Source: an uncultured Eubacteriales bacterium (GTDB lineage Bacteria > Bacillota > Clostridia > Oscillospirales > Oscillospiraceae). Taken from it: 9,268 nt of DNA. Below the pieces are notes generated by a model. It was not told the origin of the DNA and made no database searches. It saw only the letters and a program-made list of their open reading frames with translations. Of the stretch, positions 1 through 6,816 are shown piece by piece (within the stretch, counting starts at the first letter, position 1; each line of letters starts with the position of its first letter). Location of the stretch: NCBI GenBank assembly GCA_900551355.1, contig URVR01000061.1:1-9268 (forward strand), read 5' to 3'. The translations under genes were made by a program, and so were the position numbers.

Positions 1-49
1 ATCTACACTTATGCGATCGTCGGCAGCGTCAGATGTGTATAAGAGACAG
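1..49 (+). other. Nextera/Tn5 sequencing adapter (not genomic)
   Basis: The first 49 bases are library adapter. Positions 31-49 are the 19-base Tn5 mosaic end AGATGTGTATAAGAGACAG. Positions 17-30 are the Nextera read-1 tail, 9-16 (TTATGCGA) look like an 8-base i5 index, and 1-8 (ATCTACAC) are the end of the P5 oligo. Genomic sequence starts at base 50. Any open frame through this stretch, with peptides such as SAASDVYKRQ, is artificial. Confidence 0.98.
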
Positions 50-882
50 TCGCATCGCTCCGCCAGCTGCGTCAGGGACAGCTCCGGGTATTCCAGCCGC
101 AGCGCCGCCGTCTGCTGCAATTTTTCCGGCAGCCGCTTCCACCGCGGGCTGCCCCGCAGCTTCTCGATGGCCGCCACCTGCTCCTGCGCCGCGTCCAGCG
201 TCTTGTTGACGTTGGCCATATCGCAGTTCATGGCCCGGTTGGCGCCGTTGCGGATCTCCTTGTCCACCTTGGCGGTCATGATGTCCATGGCCGCCGCCGG
301 CGCGCCGATCTTCGTCAGCAGATCCTCAATATGCTCCGACTGCTTGAAATAGATGAGGGAGTCCGCCCCCCGCTGCACGGAGCGGGGCAGGAACCCCATC
401 TCCTCCAGCAGCGTGGACACCTCCCGGCTGGCCTGCTTGTGGCTGGTGGCCAGCTCCAGATGATACCGCTTTTCCGGGTCGGTGACACTGCCGCCGGCCA
501 GAAACGCCCCCCGCAGGAACGCCGTCCGGCAGCAGTCCTCCTCCAGAAGCCCGAAGTTCACATGCAGCGCCATGATTTGCTGGGGATCGTACCCCAGCGT
601 GTTGATGACCCGCGCCAGCTTGTCCCGGTCCGTTATGCGGAAGATCAGCTTCCCCCGGCCGTCATGCTCCGGCAGCTGGTCGAATTTCAGAGAGAACGCC
701 TTGTGGAACAGCTTGGGCAGCCGTCCGGCGAACTCCGGATTCTCCGTGATGATCCGCACCTCCGACGGTGTGAACGTATTGCAGTACAGCAGCACGCCGT
801 AGGCCTCCGCCCGGGCGCAGCACTGGCGGGACAGCTGTGTGCGGCACATCTCGCTTTTCGCCTTGAACGCAAAGGACTGCAT
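50..882 (-). CDS. whiA: WhiA, DNA-binding regulator (3' end missing)
   Basis: WhiA is a conserved Gram-positive DNA-binding protein: a sporulation regulator in Streptomyces, and linked to cell division and chromosome segregation in Bacillus. The frame gives 277 residues before the adapter. It starts MQSFAFKAKSEMCR, has a LAGLIDADG-type homing-endonuclease fold motif around residues 123-134 (AFLRGAFLAGGS, followed by the DPEKRYHLE segment), and shows NRAMNCDMANVNKT at about 215-228, a WhiA hallmark. The C-terminal helix-turn-helix has only begun (LTQLAERC) when the insert ends, so by comparison with family length (about 310-320) roughly 35-45 residues are lost. The ATG at 882 follows AGGAGGG at good spacing, and that site overlaps the rapZ stop; the gap to rapZ is 15 bases, implying co-transcription. 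The truncation is a library cut. Family assignment is firm. Confidence 0.93.
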
Positions 883-897
883 ACCGCCGCCCTCCTC

Positions 898-1758
898 TCA
901 CCGTGAAATGTCCCGGTGGCTCTCGGACACCGGATAGCCCAGCCCCCCGATATAGTTGGCCAGATGGTGCGCCACCGCCGTGGAACGGTGCCGTCCGCCG
1001 GTGCAGCCCACCGCGATGACCAGCTCCGTCCGCCCCTCCTGCAGATACTGGGGCAGCAGGAACGCCAGCAGCGGCTCCAGCCGCTCCAGAAACCGCCCCG
1101 CCGCCTCGGAGGCGAACACATACTCCCGCACCGGCTCGTCCAGCCCCGTCAGGGGCTTCAGCTCCGGCACATAGTAGGGGTTGGGCAGAAACCGCACATC
1201 GAACACCAGATCGGCCTCCAGCGGCAGACCGTTCTTGAAGCCGAAGGACATGACGCTGACATTCAGCGCCTGCCGGGTGTCCCCGCCGCCGAAGATGCTC
1301 AGCAGCTCACTGCGCAGCTTGGCGGTGGAGAACACGCTGGTGTCCAGCACAAAGTCCGCCCGCTCCCGCACCGGTGCCAGCAGCTCCCGCTCCCGCCGGA
1401 CGGCCTCCTCGATGGAAAGCCCCTCCGCGCACAGCGGGTGGCTGCGCCGCGTCTCCTTGTAGCGGCTGATGATGACCCGGGTATCCGCCTCCAGAAACAG
1501 CATCCGGCACCGGACGCCGTCCTGACGGCGCAGCTTGTCCACCACGTCCACCAGCTGCTGGAACGGCTCCCCGGCCCGGACGTCGTACACCAGCGCCACC
1601 CGGTCGTACCGCCCGCCGGAGGCTGTGCAGAAGTTGGCGAACTTCAGCATCATCTCCGCCGGCAGGTTATCCACGATATAGTAGCCAATATCCTCCAAAA
1701 AGGTGGCCGCGCGGGATTTTCCGCTGCCGGAAAGTCCCGAAATAATGAGTATCTCCAC
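898..1758 (-). CDS. rapZ: RapZ/YvcJ family nucleotide-binding protein
   Basis: RapZ is a P-loop ATP/GTP-binding protein. In E. coli it is an RNase adapter that directs decay of the GlmZ small RNA controlling glucosamine-6-phosphate synthase; in Bacillus YvcJ hydrolyses GTP and affects competence, and its RNA role is less clear. The 286 residues match the usual length. Visible motifs are Walker A GLSGSGKS (8-15), DNLP (30-33), the conserved block from SFGFKNGLP (171-179) to LPNPYYVPEL (191-200), and the C-terminal GCTGGRHRST (251-260). The start is GTG at 1758: a GAGGAG site lies just upstream inside the murB stop region, and translation from this GTG gives the expected family N-terminus. It lies 10 bases after murB and 15 before whiA. 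The usual companion yvcK is missing between rapZ and whiA. Confidence 0.96.
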   Translation of the reverse strand: MEILIISGLSGSGKSRAATFLEDIGYYIVDNLPAEMMLKFANFCTASGGRYDRVALVYDVRAGEPFQQLVDVVDKLRRQDGVRCRMLFLEADTRVIISRYKETRRSHPLCAEGLSIEEAVRRERELLAPVRERADFVLDTSVFSTAKLRSELLSIFGGGDTRQALNVSVMSFGFKNGLPLEADLVFDVRFLPNPYYVPELKPLTGLDEPVREYVFASEAAGRFLERLEPLLAFLLPQYLQEGRTELVIAVGCTGGRHRSTAVAHHLANYIGGLGYPVSESHRDISR

Positions 1759-1768
1759 GTTTTGCTCC

Positions 1769-2683
1769 TCAGTGTATCACTTTGACCTCCGGCTCCAGCC
1801 GGACGCCTGTTTCCTCCCATACGCGCTTCTGTATCTCCGCCATCAGCGCCGTCACATCATCGCAGGACGCGCCGCCCCGGTTGATGACGAAGCCCGCGTG
1901 CTTCTCCGACACCTGTGCGCCGCCCACCATCAGGCCCTTCAGGCCGCACTGATCGATGAGCGCGGCGGCATAATAGCCCTCCGGCCGCTTGAACGTACTG
2001 CCCGCGCTGGGATATTCCAACGGCTGTGAAGCCTTTCTCCTTGCCATCAGATCATCCATTTTCTCCCGGATGGCGGCAGGCTCCCCCGGCTTCAGCGTGA
2101 ACACGGCCCGCAGCACCACCGCGTCAGGCCGGTCGGTCAGCAGGCTGTGGCGGTAGGAAAAAGCCAGCTCCTCCCCGGTCAGTGTCCGGATGCCCTCCTC
2201 CGGGAACAGCACCACGGCGCTGTGTACCACCTGCCGCATCTCACCGCCGTAGGCGCCTGCGTTCATGCACACCGCGCCGCCCACGCTGCCGGGGATACCG
2301 TGGGCAAATTCCAGCCCTGTCAGGCCGTGCTGCTGGGCAAACACCGCTGCCCGGGCCAGTGACGCGCCGGCCTCTGCCGTCACGCGCCCCGCCGCGTCCA
2401 GCGATACGCCGGACATGTCCCGTGTGTTCACCACCAGCCGCTCCAGCCCCTCATCGGGGAACAGCAGGTTCGTGCCATTGCCGATGACCAGCGGCGCGGC
2501 TCCGCAGGCCCGGGCCTCCTCCATCAGCAGCACCATCTGGCTGCCGTCCCTGGGAAACGCCATGCGCCGCGCTGGGCCGCCGATGCGGAACGACGCATAC
2601 CTGGCCAGAGGCACGTCGTGCTCATATGTCATGTCCGGCAGATAGTCCGCCGTCCATCGGTCCAATTCCTCGTACCAGCTCAT
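1769..2683 (-). CDS. murB: UDP-N-acetylenolpyruvoylglucosamine reductase MurB
   Basis: MurB is a cytosolic FAD enzyme that reduces UDP-GlcNAc-enolpyruvate with NADPH to UDP-MurNAc, the second committed step of peptidoglycan precursor synthesis. From the ATG at 2683 it has 304 residues, the size of the short (type II) form of Gram-positive bacteria. FAD-binding segments are seen at YASFRIGGPA (29-38), GNGTNLL (68-74) and GIPGSVGGAVCMNAGAYGGEM (129-149). Catalytic regions include SYRHS (176-180, Arg), SAGSTFKRP (226-234, proton-donor Ser at 229) and C-terminal LEPEVKVI with the conserved Glu. The frame stays open upstream to about 3019, but that stretch is the glucokinase in another frame. The ATG at 2683 is chosen because AGGAGG sits about 6 bases upstream and the N-terminus fits the family. 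The gap to the preceding ROK gene is 19 bases. Confidence 0.96.
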   Translation of the reverse strand: MSWYEELDRWTADYLPDMTYEHDVPLARYASFRIGGPARRMAFPRDGSQMVLLMEEARACGAAPLVIGNGTNLLFPDEGLERLVVNTRDMSGVSLDAAGRVTAEAGASLARAAVFAQQHGLTGLEFAHGIPGSVGGAVCMNAGAYGGEMRQVVHSAVVLFPEEGIRTLTGEELAFSYRHSLLTDRPDAVVLRAVFTLKPGEPAAIREKMDDLMARRKASQPLEYPSAGSTFKRPEGYYAAALIDQCGLKGLMVGGAQVSEKHAGFVINRGGASCDDVTALMAEIQKRVWEETGVRLEPEVKVIH

Positions 2684-2702
2684 AAACCCTCCTGCGCGGC
2701 TC

Positions 2703-3665
2703 CTATATCCGCTTATTCTTTCCCAGCAGCGCCGCGCCGATGATGCCCGCCTGGTTGCCCAGCTCCGCCTTGACGATACGGGTGCGCCGGTTTTTGCCGC
2801 AGGGGATGCTCTCCCGCTCCACGCACCGCTGCACCGGCAGCAGCAGCTGCTCATCCGCCTCGTTGCTGACGCCGCCGCCGATGGCCAGCGTGTCCGGCTG
2901 GAACACATTGACCACATTGACCACGCCGCAGGCCAGATAGCTGACGTAATCGTCGCAGACCTGCTGTCCCACGGGGTCGCCCTGCCGCGCCGCGATAAAG
3001 GCGGACTGCCCGGACACATGGCCGTCGTTCTCCGCCACCACCCGGGCCAGGATGCTGTCCGGATGGGCCGCCAGCGCCTCCGTCGTCATGCGCTTGAGCG
3101 CCGTGGCCGAGGCGTACTGCTCCCAGCAGCCGCGGCGTCCGCAGGGGCACGGCAGACCGTCCTTGACGATAACGGTGTGTCCCACCTCGCCGGCCATGCC
3201 GTTGGCGCCGTGGTACACCTTGCCGTTGTGGATGATGCCCGCGCCCACGCCGGTACCCAGCGTAATGGTCACGAAGCGCTTGCTCTCCCGCCCGGCCCCT
3301 GCATAGTATTCCGCCAGCGCCGCGCAGTTTGCATCGTTTTCAATATACAGCGGGATGGAAAGATAGTGGTGGAACAGCTTCCGCAGCGGCACGTTCCTCA
3401 GCGGCAGGTTGCAGGTGTAGCCGATGGAGCCGGAACGGATCTCCACCGTGCCCGGTACGCCCACGCCCACCGACGCGATCTCGTCCAGCGGTACGCCCGC
3501 GCACTTTCCCAGCTCCTGCGTCAGCGACACGATGGTCCACGCCAGCGACTGCTGGTCGGTGATGGAGGCCACCTTCATTTTCTGCACGGCCAGCAGCTGG
3601 CCGCTCTCGTCGGCCAGTCCCGCCTTCAGGTTCGTTCCGCCGATGTCCACACCTACATACTTCAT
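2703..3665 (-). CDS. ROK family glucokinase
   Basis: ROK-fold sugar kinase, most likely phosphorylating free glucose to glucose-6-phosphate with ATP in the cytosol. The 320 residues show the N-terminal phosphate-binding motif DIGGTNLKAG (7-16), the catalytic aspartate in ENDANCAALAE (Asp111), the sugar-binding EVGH (160-163), and the ROK zinc site made of His163 and the cysteines of CPCGRRGCWE (173-182). GGGVSNE (263-269) is the second nucleotide-binding region. The lack of a DNA-binding N-terminal domain makes it a kinase rather than a ROK repressor. Its ATG overlaps the hprK TGA by four bases (ATGA), so translation is probably coupled to hprK. Sharing a transcript with HPr kinase fits a role in glycolytic flux. 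Glucose specificity is inferred from motifs; related ROK members use fructose, ManNAc or GlcNAc. Confidence 0.9.
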   Translation of the reverse strand: MKYVGVDIGGTNLKAGLADESGQLLAVQKMKVASITDQQSLAWTIVSLTQELGKCAGVPLDEIASVGVGVPGTVEIRSGSIGYTCNLPLRNVPLRKLFHHYLSIPLYIENDANCAALAEYYAGAGRESKRFVTITLGTGVGAGIIHNGKVYHGANGMAGEVGHTVIVKDGLPCPCGRRGCWEQYASATALKRMTTEALAAHPDSILARVVAENDGHVSGQSAFIAARQGDPVGQQVCDDYVSYLACGVVNVVNVFQPDTLAIGGGVSNEADEQLLLPVQRCVERESIPCGKNRRTRIVKAELGNQAGIIGAALLGKNKRI

Positions 3666-4621
3666 TGCTTTGCCTTGTTCTCCTTTATCATGGCGTCCAT
3701 TTTGCTGTCAAACTGCGTCACAAAATCCCGCGCCGCATTGTAGCCGTACTTCATCTGCCGGTTCTTCATAGTGGCGATCTCCACAATGCCCGCCAGGTTC
3801 CGTCCCGGCCGCACCGGGATGGTGACGACGGGCAGCTCCACGCCCAGCATGGCGTATTTCTCCTCGCCCAGGCCCAGCCGGTCATAGAACTTGCCGTCCA
3901 CCCACTGCTCCAGCTGGATGACCAGATCGATCTCCGTGTCGAACTGCACAGCGCCCATGCCGAACAGCTGCTGCACGTCGATGACGCCCACGCCCCGGAT
4001 CTCGATGTAGTGCCGGATGATCTCCGGTGCCGTGCCGAACAGGCTGTTGGAGATGCGCCGTATCTCCACGGCGTCGTCCGCCACCAGCCGGTGGCCGCGC
4101 TTGAGCAGCTCGATGGCCGTCTCGCTCTTGCCGATGCCGGAGTCGCCCAGGATCAGCACACCCTGGCCGTAAATGTTCATCAGCACGCCGTGCCGGGCGA
4201 TCTGCGGCGCCATGGCGCGGTTCAGATAGTCGATGAGCTTGCTGGTGACATCCACCGTGGACTCCGCCGAGCGCAGCAGCGTGCGGTCGTGCTTCTCCGC
4301 CATCTGCACCAGCTCCGCCGGGGCCTCCATGTCCCGGGCGATGATCAGCGCCGGGAACGGGTAGCTCAGCAGCTTGTTGAACACCCGGGTGCGCTCCGCC
4401 TCCGTCATCCGCTCCAGATAGCGCATCTCGCCCCGGCCCAGGATCTGCAGGCGCTTGTCGTCAAAGTAATCGTAAAAACCCACCAGCTGCAGGGCCGGTC
4501 GGTTCACGTCCGAAATGGTCACAACGGTGTTGTCAAAATCCCGGCCCTTGTGGAGGATCTCCATGCCGAATATCTCCACCATCTTCTTCAGACTGGCAGG
4601 TGTGCGCCTGACTTTTTCCAT
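3662..4621 (-). CDS. hprK: HPr kinase/phosphorylase HprK
   Basis: HprK is the bifunctional enzyme that phosphorylates HPr on Ser46 when glycolytic intermediates are high and removes the phosphate when inorganic phosphate is high. It thereby sets carbon catabolite repression through CcpA in the Bacillota. From the ATG at 4621 it has 319 residues. The N-terminal regulatory domain covers about 1-130. The kinase domain has RHG (143-145), Walker A GDSGIGKS (159-166), ADDAVE (181-186), the HprK signature IEIRGVGVIDVQQLFG (206-221) and RPGRNLA (271-277). An upstream ATG at 4729 would add 36 residues unlike the family and would lie upstream of the predicted promoter, so the inner start, with GGGAGG about 7 bases before it, is preferred. 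It is the first gene of the operon. No HPr gene lies in this window. Confidence 0.96.
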   Translation of the reverse strand: MEKVRRTPASLKKMVEIFGMEILHKGRDFDNTVVTISDVNRPALQLVGFYDYFDDKRLQILGRGEMRYLERMTEAERTRVFNKLLSYPFPALIIARDMEAPAELVQMAEKHDRTLLRSAESTVDVTSKLIDYLNRAMAPQIARHGVLMNIYGQGVLILGDSGIGKSETAIELLKRGHRLVADDAVEIRRISNSLFGTAPEIIRHYIEIRGVGVIDVQQLFGMGAVQFDTEIDLVIQLEQWVDGKFYDRLGLGEEKYAMLGVELPVVTIPVRPGRNLAGIVEIATMKNRQMKYGYNAARDFVTQFDSKMDAMIKENKAKQ

Positions 4622-4642
4622 ACAGCTGCCTCCCGTGAGCCG

Positions 4643-4663
4643 CCTGCCGGAAGCCCCGGCAGG
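4643..4663 (-). promoter_or_regulatory. hairpin in the hprK 5' leader
   Basis: A perfect 8-bp inverted repeat, CCTGCCGG ... CCGGCAGG with a 5-base loop, lies in the predicted hprK leader, between the transcription start near 4677 and the ribosome site GGGAGG near 4630. No U-run follows, so it is not an intrinsic terminator. It could stabilise the mRNA 5' end or affect ribosome access. Only the structure is seen; the function is unknown. Confidence 0.6.
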
Positions 4664-4684
4664 GGCACTGAATATTTGCCTTAT

Positions 4685-4713
4685 ATTATATCTTGTATCC
4701 CCCTGTTTCGCAA
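4685..4713 (-). promoter_or_regulatory. sigma-A type promoter of the hprK operon
   Basis: On the minus strand, TTGCGA (4713-4708) is followed after exactly 17 bases by a perfect TATAAT (4690-4685). The predicted start is near 4677, giving a leader of about 56 bases before the hprK ATG. A-rich DNA at 4728-4746 lies upstream of the -35 box and may act as an UP element. The -35 is only 4/6 consensus. Confidence 0.75.
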
Positions 4714-4758
4714 CACTTTCCCCTTTCAAAAAAATTTCGTTTTTTTGTCAAATAGTGC

Positions 4759-4787
4759 TTGCAATTCACTGCGTTATCTGTTATTAT
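4759..4787 (+). promoter_or_regulatory. sigma-A type promoter of rpmB
   Basis: TTGCAA (4759-4764), a 17-base spacer and TATTAT (4782-4787) on the plus strand. The predicted start is near 4794, about 50 bases before the rpmB ATG. The T-tract at 4740-4746 sits just upstream as a possible UP element. It is divergent from the hprK promoter; the two predicted starts are about 115 bases apart. Confidence 0.7.
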
Positions 4788-4794
4788 ATCAAAT

Positions 4795-4809
4795 GCTTGC
4801 GATGCAAGC
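4795..4809 (+). promoter_or_regulatory. hairpin at the predicted 5' end of rpmB mRNA
   Basis: A perfect 6-bp inverted repeat GCTTGC-GAT-GCAAGC begins within a base or two of the predicted transcription start. It could be a 5'-end stabilising stem or an operator dyad. The function is not established. Confidence 0.45.
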
Positions 4810-4843
4810 GACCGTATGTTACAACAGCAAGGAGGTGCAACGG

Positions 4844-5032
4844 ATGGCTAAGTGCGAATTTTGCGACAAGGGCGTGACCTTCGGTATCAAGGTCTCTCAC
4901 TCCCACCGGCGTTCCAATCGTCCCTGGAAGCCCAATGTCAAGCGCGTGAAGGCAGTGATCAACGGCACGCCTCGCCATGTATATGTTTGTACCCGGTGCC
5001 TGCGTTCCGGCAAAGTTACCCGCGCGATCTGA
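4844..5032 (+). CDS. rpmB: 50S ribosomal protein L28
   Basis: L28 (bL28) is a small structural protein of the large ribosomal subunit. The 62 residues match the family. It is the zinc-binding C+ form: Cys4 and Cys7 (CEFC) pair with Cys49 and Cys52 (CTRC) as a zinc ribbon. Basic segments such as SHSHRRSNRPWKPN (18-31) fit rRNA contact. The ATG at 4844 follows a very strong AAGGAGGTG site. It is the only plus-strand gene in the window and stands alone, with its own promoter upstream and an intrinsic terminator 28 bases after the stop. Confidence 0.98.
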   Translation: MAKCEFCDKGVTFGIKVSHSHRRSNRPWKPNVKRVKAVINGTPRHVYVCTRCLRSGKVTRAI

Positions 5033-5060
5033 GTTGATCAGCGCCTGAACTGTACAGACA

Positions 5061-5090
5061 AAAGCCCTGCGGAATGATCCGCAGGGCTTT
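5061..5090 (+). terminator. rho-independent terminator of rpmB
   Basis: A 13-bp perfect stem AAAGCCCTGCGGA / TCCGCAGGGCTTT with a 4-base loop, followed by CTTCAT. The U-tract is short (TTT then CTT), but the stem is strong and it lies 28 bases after the rpmB stop. Confidence 0.85.
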
Positions 5091-5159
5091 CTTCATGCCG
5101 CCGTCCGGATCCACAGACGTAACGGTGCCGGCGCACACGCGGTATATTTCAGGATCCGC

Positions 5160-5221
5160 TGCATGATGCACTTCATGATGAACGCTTTTTACTGCATGAT
5201 GCATGCATGATGCAGTAAAAA
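5160..5221. repeat. array of four 11-bp palindromes, CATGATG core
   Basis: TGCATGATGCA occurs three times (5160-5170, 5193-5203, 5204-5214) and a variant TTCATGATGAA once (5172-5182). Each is a palindrome around a central G. Centres lie at 5165, 5177, 5198 and 5209, so spacings are 12, 21 and 11, near whole turns of the helix. The last two copies are nested in a 36-bp palindrome (5186-5221) with TTTTTACTGCAT / ATGCAGTAAAAA arms, ATGCATGCAT at the centre and one G/G mismatch. It is not a terminator, because the 3' side is A-rich in both directions. It fills the gap between two convergent terminators. Possible roles are a binding site for a dimeric protein or a small dispersed repeat. Confidence 0.7.
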
Positions 5222-5265
5222 AAACAGGTGTCCGCATCCCTTACCGGGGGGCGGACACCTGTTTT
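5217..5265 (-). terminator. rho-independent terminator of the trmK/nif3/yebC transcript
   Basis: Read leftward, a 15-bp perfect stem AAAACAGGTGTCCGC / GCGGACACCTGTTTT (arms 5251-5265 and 5221-5235) with a 15-base loop runs into eight U residues (complement of 5217-5224). It starts about 27 bases after the yebC stop. This is the strongest terminator in the window. The other orientation has T4 after the stem, so it may also stop rightward read-through from rpmB. Confidence 0.93.
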
Positions 5266-5292
5266 CATGTATCAGTGATCCGGACGATCTGC

Positions 5293-6027
5293 TCAGTCCT
5301 GCTGCCAGTTATGCCAGACGTTCTGCACGTCCTCATTGTCGTCCAGCATGTCCAGCAGCTTGGTCATGCTGCGGACGTCGTCCTCGTTGGTCATGGTGAT
5401 GTAGTTCTGGGGCACCATCTCGATCTCGGCGCTCTCGAAGGTGTAGCCCTTCTCCTCCAGTGCCTTGACCACATCGTTGAAGCTGTCCGGGTCGGTGGTG
5501 ACCTCGAACACGGGGCCGTCGGCCTCCATGTCCTCGGCGCCGGCGTCCAGCGCGTCCATCATGACGGTATCCTCGTCCAGCTCCTCGTCCTCGTTGTTGA
5601 TGACGATGACGCCCTTGCGGTCAAAGGACCAGCTGACGCAGCCCTGCGCGCCCATGCCCTTGCCGAACTTATCGAAATAGTGGCGGATCTCCGGGGCAGT
5701 GCGCTGGCGGTTGTCGGTCAGCGCCTCCACGATGACGGCGATGCCGCAGGGGCCGTAGCCCTCGTAAGTGACGGACTCGTAGTTATCGGTATTGCCGGAG
5801 CCAAGCGCCTTGTCGATGGTGCGCTTGATGTTGTCGTTGGGCATGTTGGCCGCCTTGGCCTTGGCCACCACAGTGGCCAGACGGGAGTTGTTGGCAGGGT
5901 CGCCGCTGCCGCCCTGCTTGACGGCCACGATGATCTCCTTGGCGATCTTCGTAAAGGTAGCGGAGCGCTTGGCGTCAGCCGCGCCCTTGGTCTTCTGGAT
6001 ATTGTGCCACTTGGAATGTCCGGACAT
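5293..6027 (-). CDS. YebC/PmpR family protein (TACO1-like)
   Basis: YebC family protein, long annotated as a transcription regulator; more recent work on YebC and mitochondrial TACO1 supports a role in translation, easing ribosome stalling on proline-rich stretches. The 244 residues equal the usual length. The hallmark N-terminus MSGHSKWHNIQKTKGAADAK (1-20) is present, followed by NNSRL (47-51), the NMPNDNIKR helix (61-69), YGPCGIAVIVEALTDNRQRT (91-110, where the family often has G at the Cys94 position), GCVSWSFDRKG (129-139), and an acidic patch EDEELDEDT (146-154). The ATG at 6027 has AAAGGAG upstream, overlapping the preceding stop region; the gap is only 3 bases. In many bacteria yebC lies next to ruvCAB; here ruvB is on the same strand about 3 kb upstream with five genes in between. 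It is the last gene before the terminator. Confidence 0.95.
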   Translation of the reverse strand: MSGHSKWHNIQKTKGAADAKRSATFTKIAKEIIVAVKQGGSGDPANNSRLATVVAKAKAANMPNDNIKRTIDKALGSGNTDNYESVTYEGYGPCGIAVIVEALTDNRQRTAPEIRHYFDKFGKGMGAQGCVSWSFDRKGVIVINNEDEELDEDTVMMDALDAGAEDMEADGPVFEVTTDPDSFNDVVKALEEKGYTFESAEIEMVPQNYITMTNEDDVRSMTKLLDMLDDNEDVQNVWHNWQQD

Positions 6028-6030
6028 AGT

Positions 6031-6816
6031 TTACTTCTCCTTTATGCAGTATTGGATGACCTCGCTGCTGTGCGCGGTCGTTTTTATAACGGTGGCCGCG
6101 GGGAACGCCTTTTGCAGATACTCCACCAGCGGGGCGCAGATCACATCCTCCGTGGGGAAATGCCCCGCGTCGATGAGGTTCAGCGCCGTGGTATCCAGAA
6201 AATCGTGATACCGCAGGTCAGAGGTCACAAAGGTGTCGCAGCCGGCGGCAATAGCCTGGGGAATATAGTCGCCGCAGGCGCCGCCGCCCACCGCCACGCG
6301 GTGGACAGGCTTGCCGCAGTCCGTATACCGGAGACCATTGCATCCTAAAGATTCTATCACAAAACGGGTGAACTCCACAAGGGGTATTTCACATTTTAAC
6401 GTGCCGATCCGCCCGATTTTTTCTTCTGTCAGCGGTGAAAGGCCCTGAAGGCCCAGCTTTTCGGCCAGCACATCGTTGACGCCGCCGTCCGCTGCGTCCA
6501 GATTGGTGTGCATGCAGATGGCGGAGATGCGGTTTTCCGCCAGCTTTGTCAGGATGCGGCCCTGCCGGTCGTCGGTGCGCAGGGTCTGGACCGGGTACCA
6601 GGTGCAGTTCATCACCGGGTGGTGGGACACGATGAGGTCAAAGCCGCCATCCACAGCCTCCTGCACCACCTGCTCGGTGATGTCCAGCGACACCAGGATG
6701 CGGTGCATCTCCCTGCCGGGGTCGCCCACCAAATGGCCCACGTTGTCCCAGCTCTCCGCCAGATGGCGGGGCGCCCAGTCAAAGAGCGACTGCTCCACTT
6801 GCTGTACAGTTATCAT
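6031..6816 (-). CDS. Nif3-like dinuclear metal centre protein
   Basis: Member of the NIF3/YbgI/YqfO family: hexameric toroid proteins with a two-metal site facing an internal cavity. The biochemical role is unsettled, although databases often call them GTP cyclohydrolase I type 2 homologues. The 261 residues show ESWDNVG (21-27), SHHPVM (64-69; ligands His65 and His66), HTNLD (103-107; Asp107), SDLRYHDF (199-206) and DAGHFPTE (216-223; His219 and Glu223). The last pair has the same spacing as in E. coli YbgI. The length shows the compact form without the PII-like insertion of Bacillus YqfO (about 370 residues). Its ATG overlaps the trmK TGA by four bases, and yebC follows after 3 bases. The trmK-nif3 pairing is conserved in Bacillota (yqfN-yqfO in B. 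subtilis). Confidence 0.94.
   Translation of the reverse strand: MITVQQVEQSLFDWAPRHLAESWDNVGHLVGDPGREMHRILVSLDITEQVVQEAVDGGFDLIVSHHPVMNCTWYPVQTLRTDDRQGRILTKLAENRISAICMHTNLDAADGGVNDVLAEKLGLQGLSPLTEEKIGRIGTLKCEIPLVEFTRFVIESLGCNGLRYTDCGKPVHRVAVGGGACGDYIPQAIAAGCDTFVTSDLRYHDFLDTTALNLIDAGHFPTEDVICAPLVEYLQKAFPAATVIKTTAHSSEVIQYCIKEK

Noticed and set aside
11..352. Plus-strand open frame beginning MRSSAASDVYKRQ
   Set aside because: The start lies in the Nextera adapter and the rest is antisense to whiA. The DVYKRQ peptide is a known adapter translation artefact.
916..1785. 289-residue plus-strand open frame
   Set aside because: It is a shadow of rapZ: low-complexity Gln/Leu/Pro/His composition typical of antisense reading of GC-rich genes, with no family motifs.
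2684..3019. Longer murB start giving a 416-residue protein
   Set aside because: The added 112 residues are the ROK kinase gene read in another frame. The ATG at 2683 has a clear AGGAGG site and the correct N-terminus.
4704..4715. cre (CcpA) site at the hprK -35 box
   Set aside because: The TGTT-N4-AACA dyad is 12 bp and lacks the spacing of the 14-bp cre consensus, so no CcpA site can be claimed.
4622..4729. Longer hprK start giving 355 residues
   Set aside because: The extension crosses the predicted -35/-10 boxes and leader hairpin and does not resemble HprK. The start at 4621 has a good ribosome site.
3665..5032. 455-residue plus-strand frame ending in the L28 protein
   Set aside because: Only the last 62 residues are real (rpmB, with a strong ribosome site at 4829-4837). 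The rest is antisense to hprK and its leader.
5186..5221. 36-bp palindrome as an intrinsic terminator
   Set aside because: In both directions the stem is preceded by U and followed by A, the reverse of a terminator. The real terminators are the neighbouring stems at 5061-5090 and 5221-5265.
5016..5237. 73-residue minus-strand frame with a His-rich segment over the palindromes
   Set aside because: It starts inside the loop of the yebC terminator and runs through the rpmB terminator into rpmB antisense. The histidines simply come from the CAT repeats. No ribosome site.
5203..6348. 381-residue plus-strand frame starting in the palindrome array
   Set aside because: It is antisense to yebC and the nif3 gene, both well supported on the other strand; composition is repetitive Val/Leu/Ala/His.
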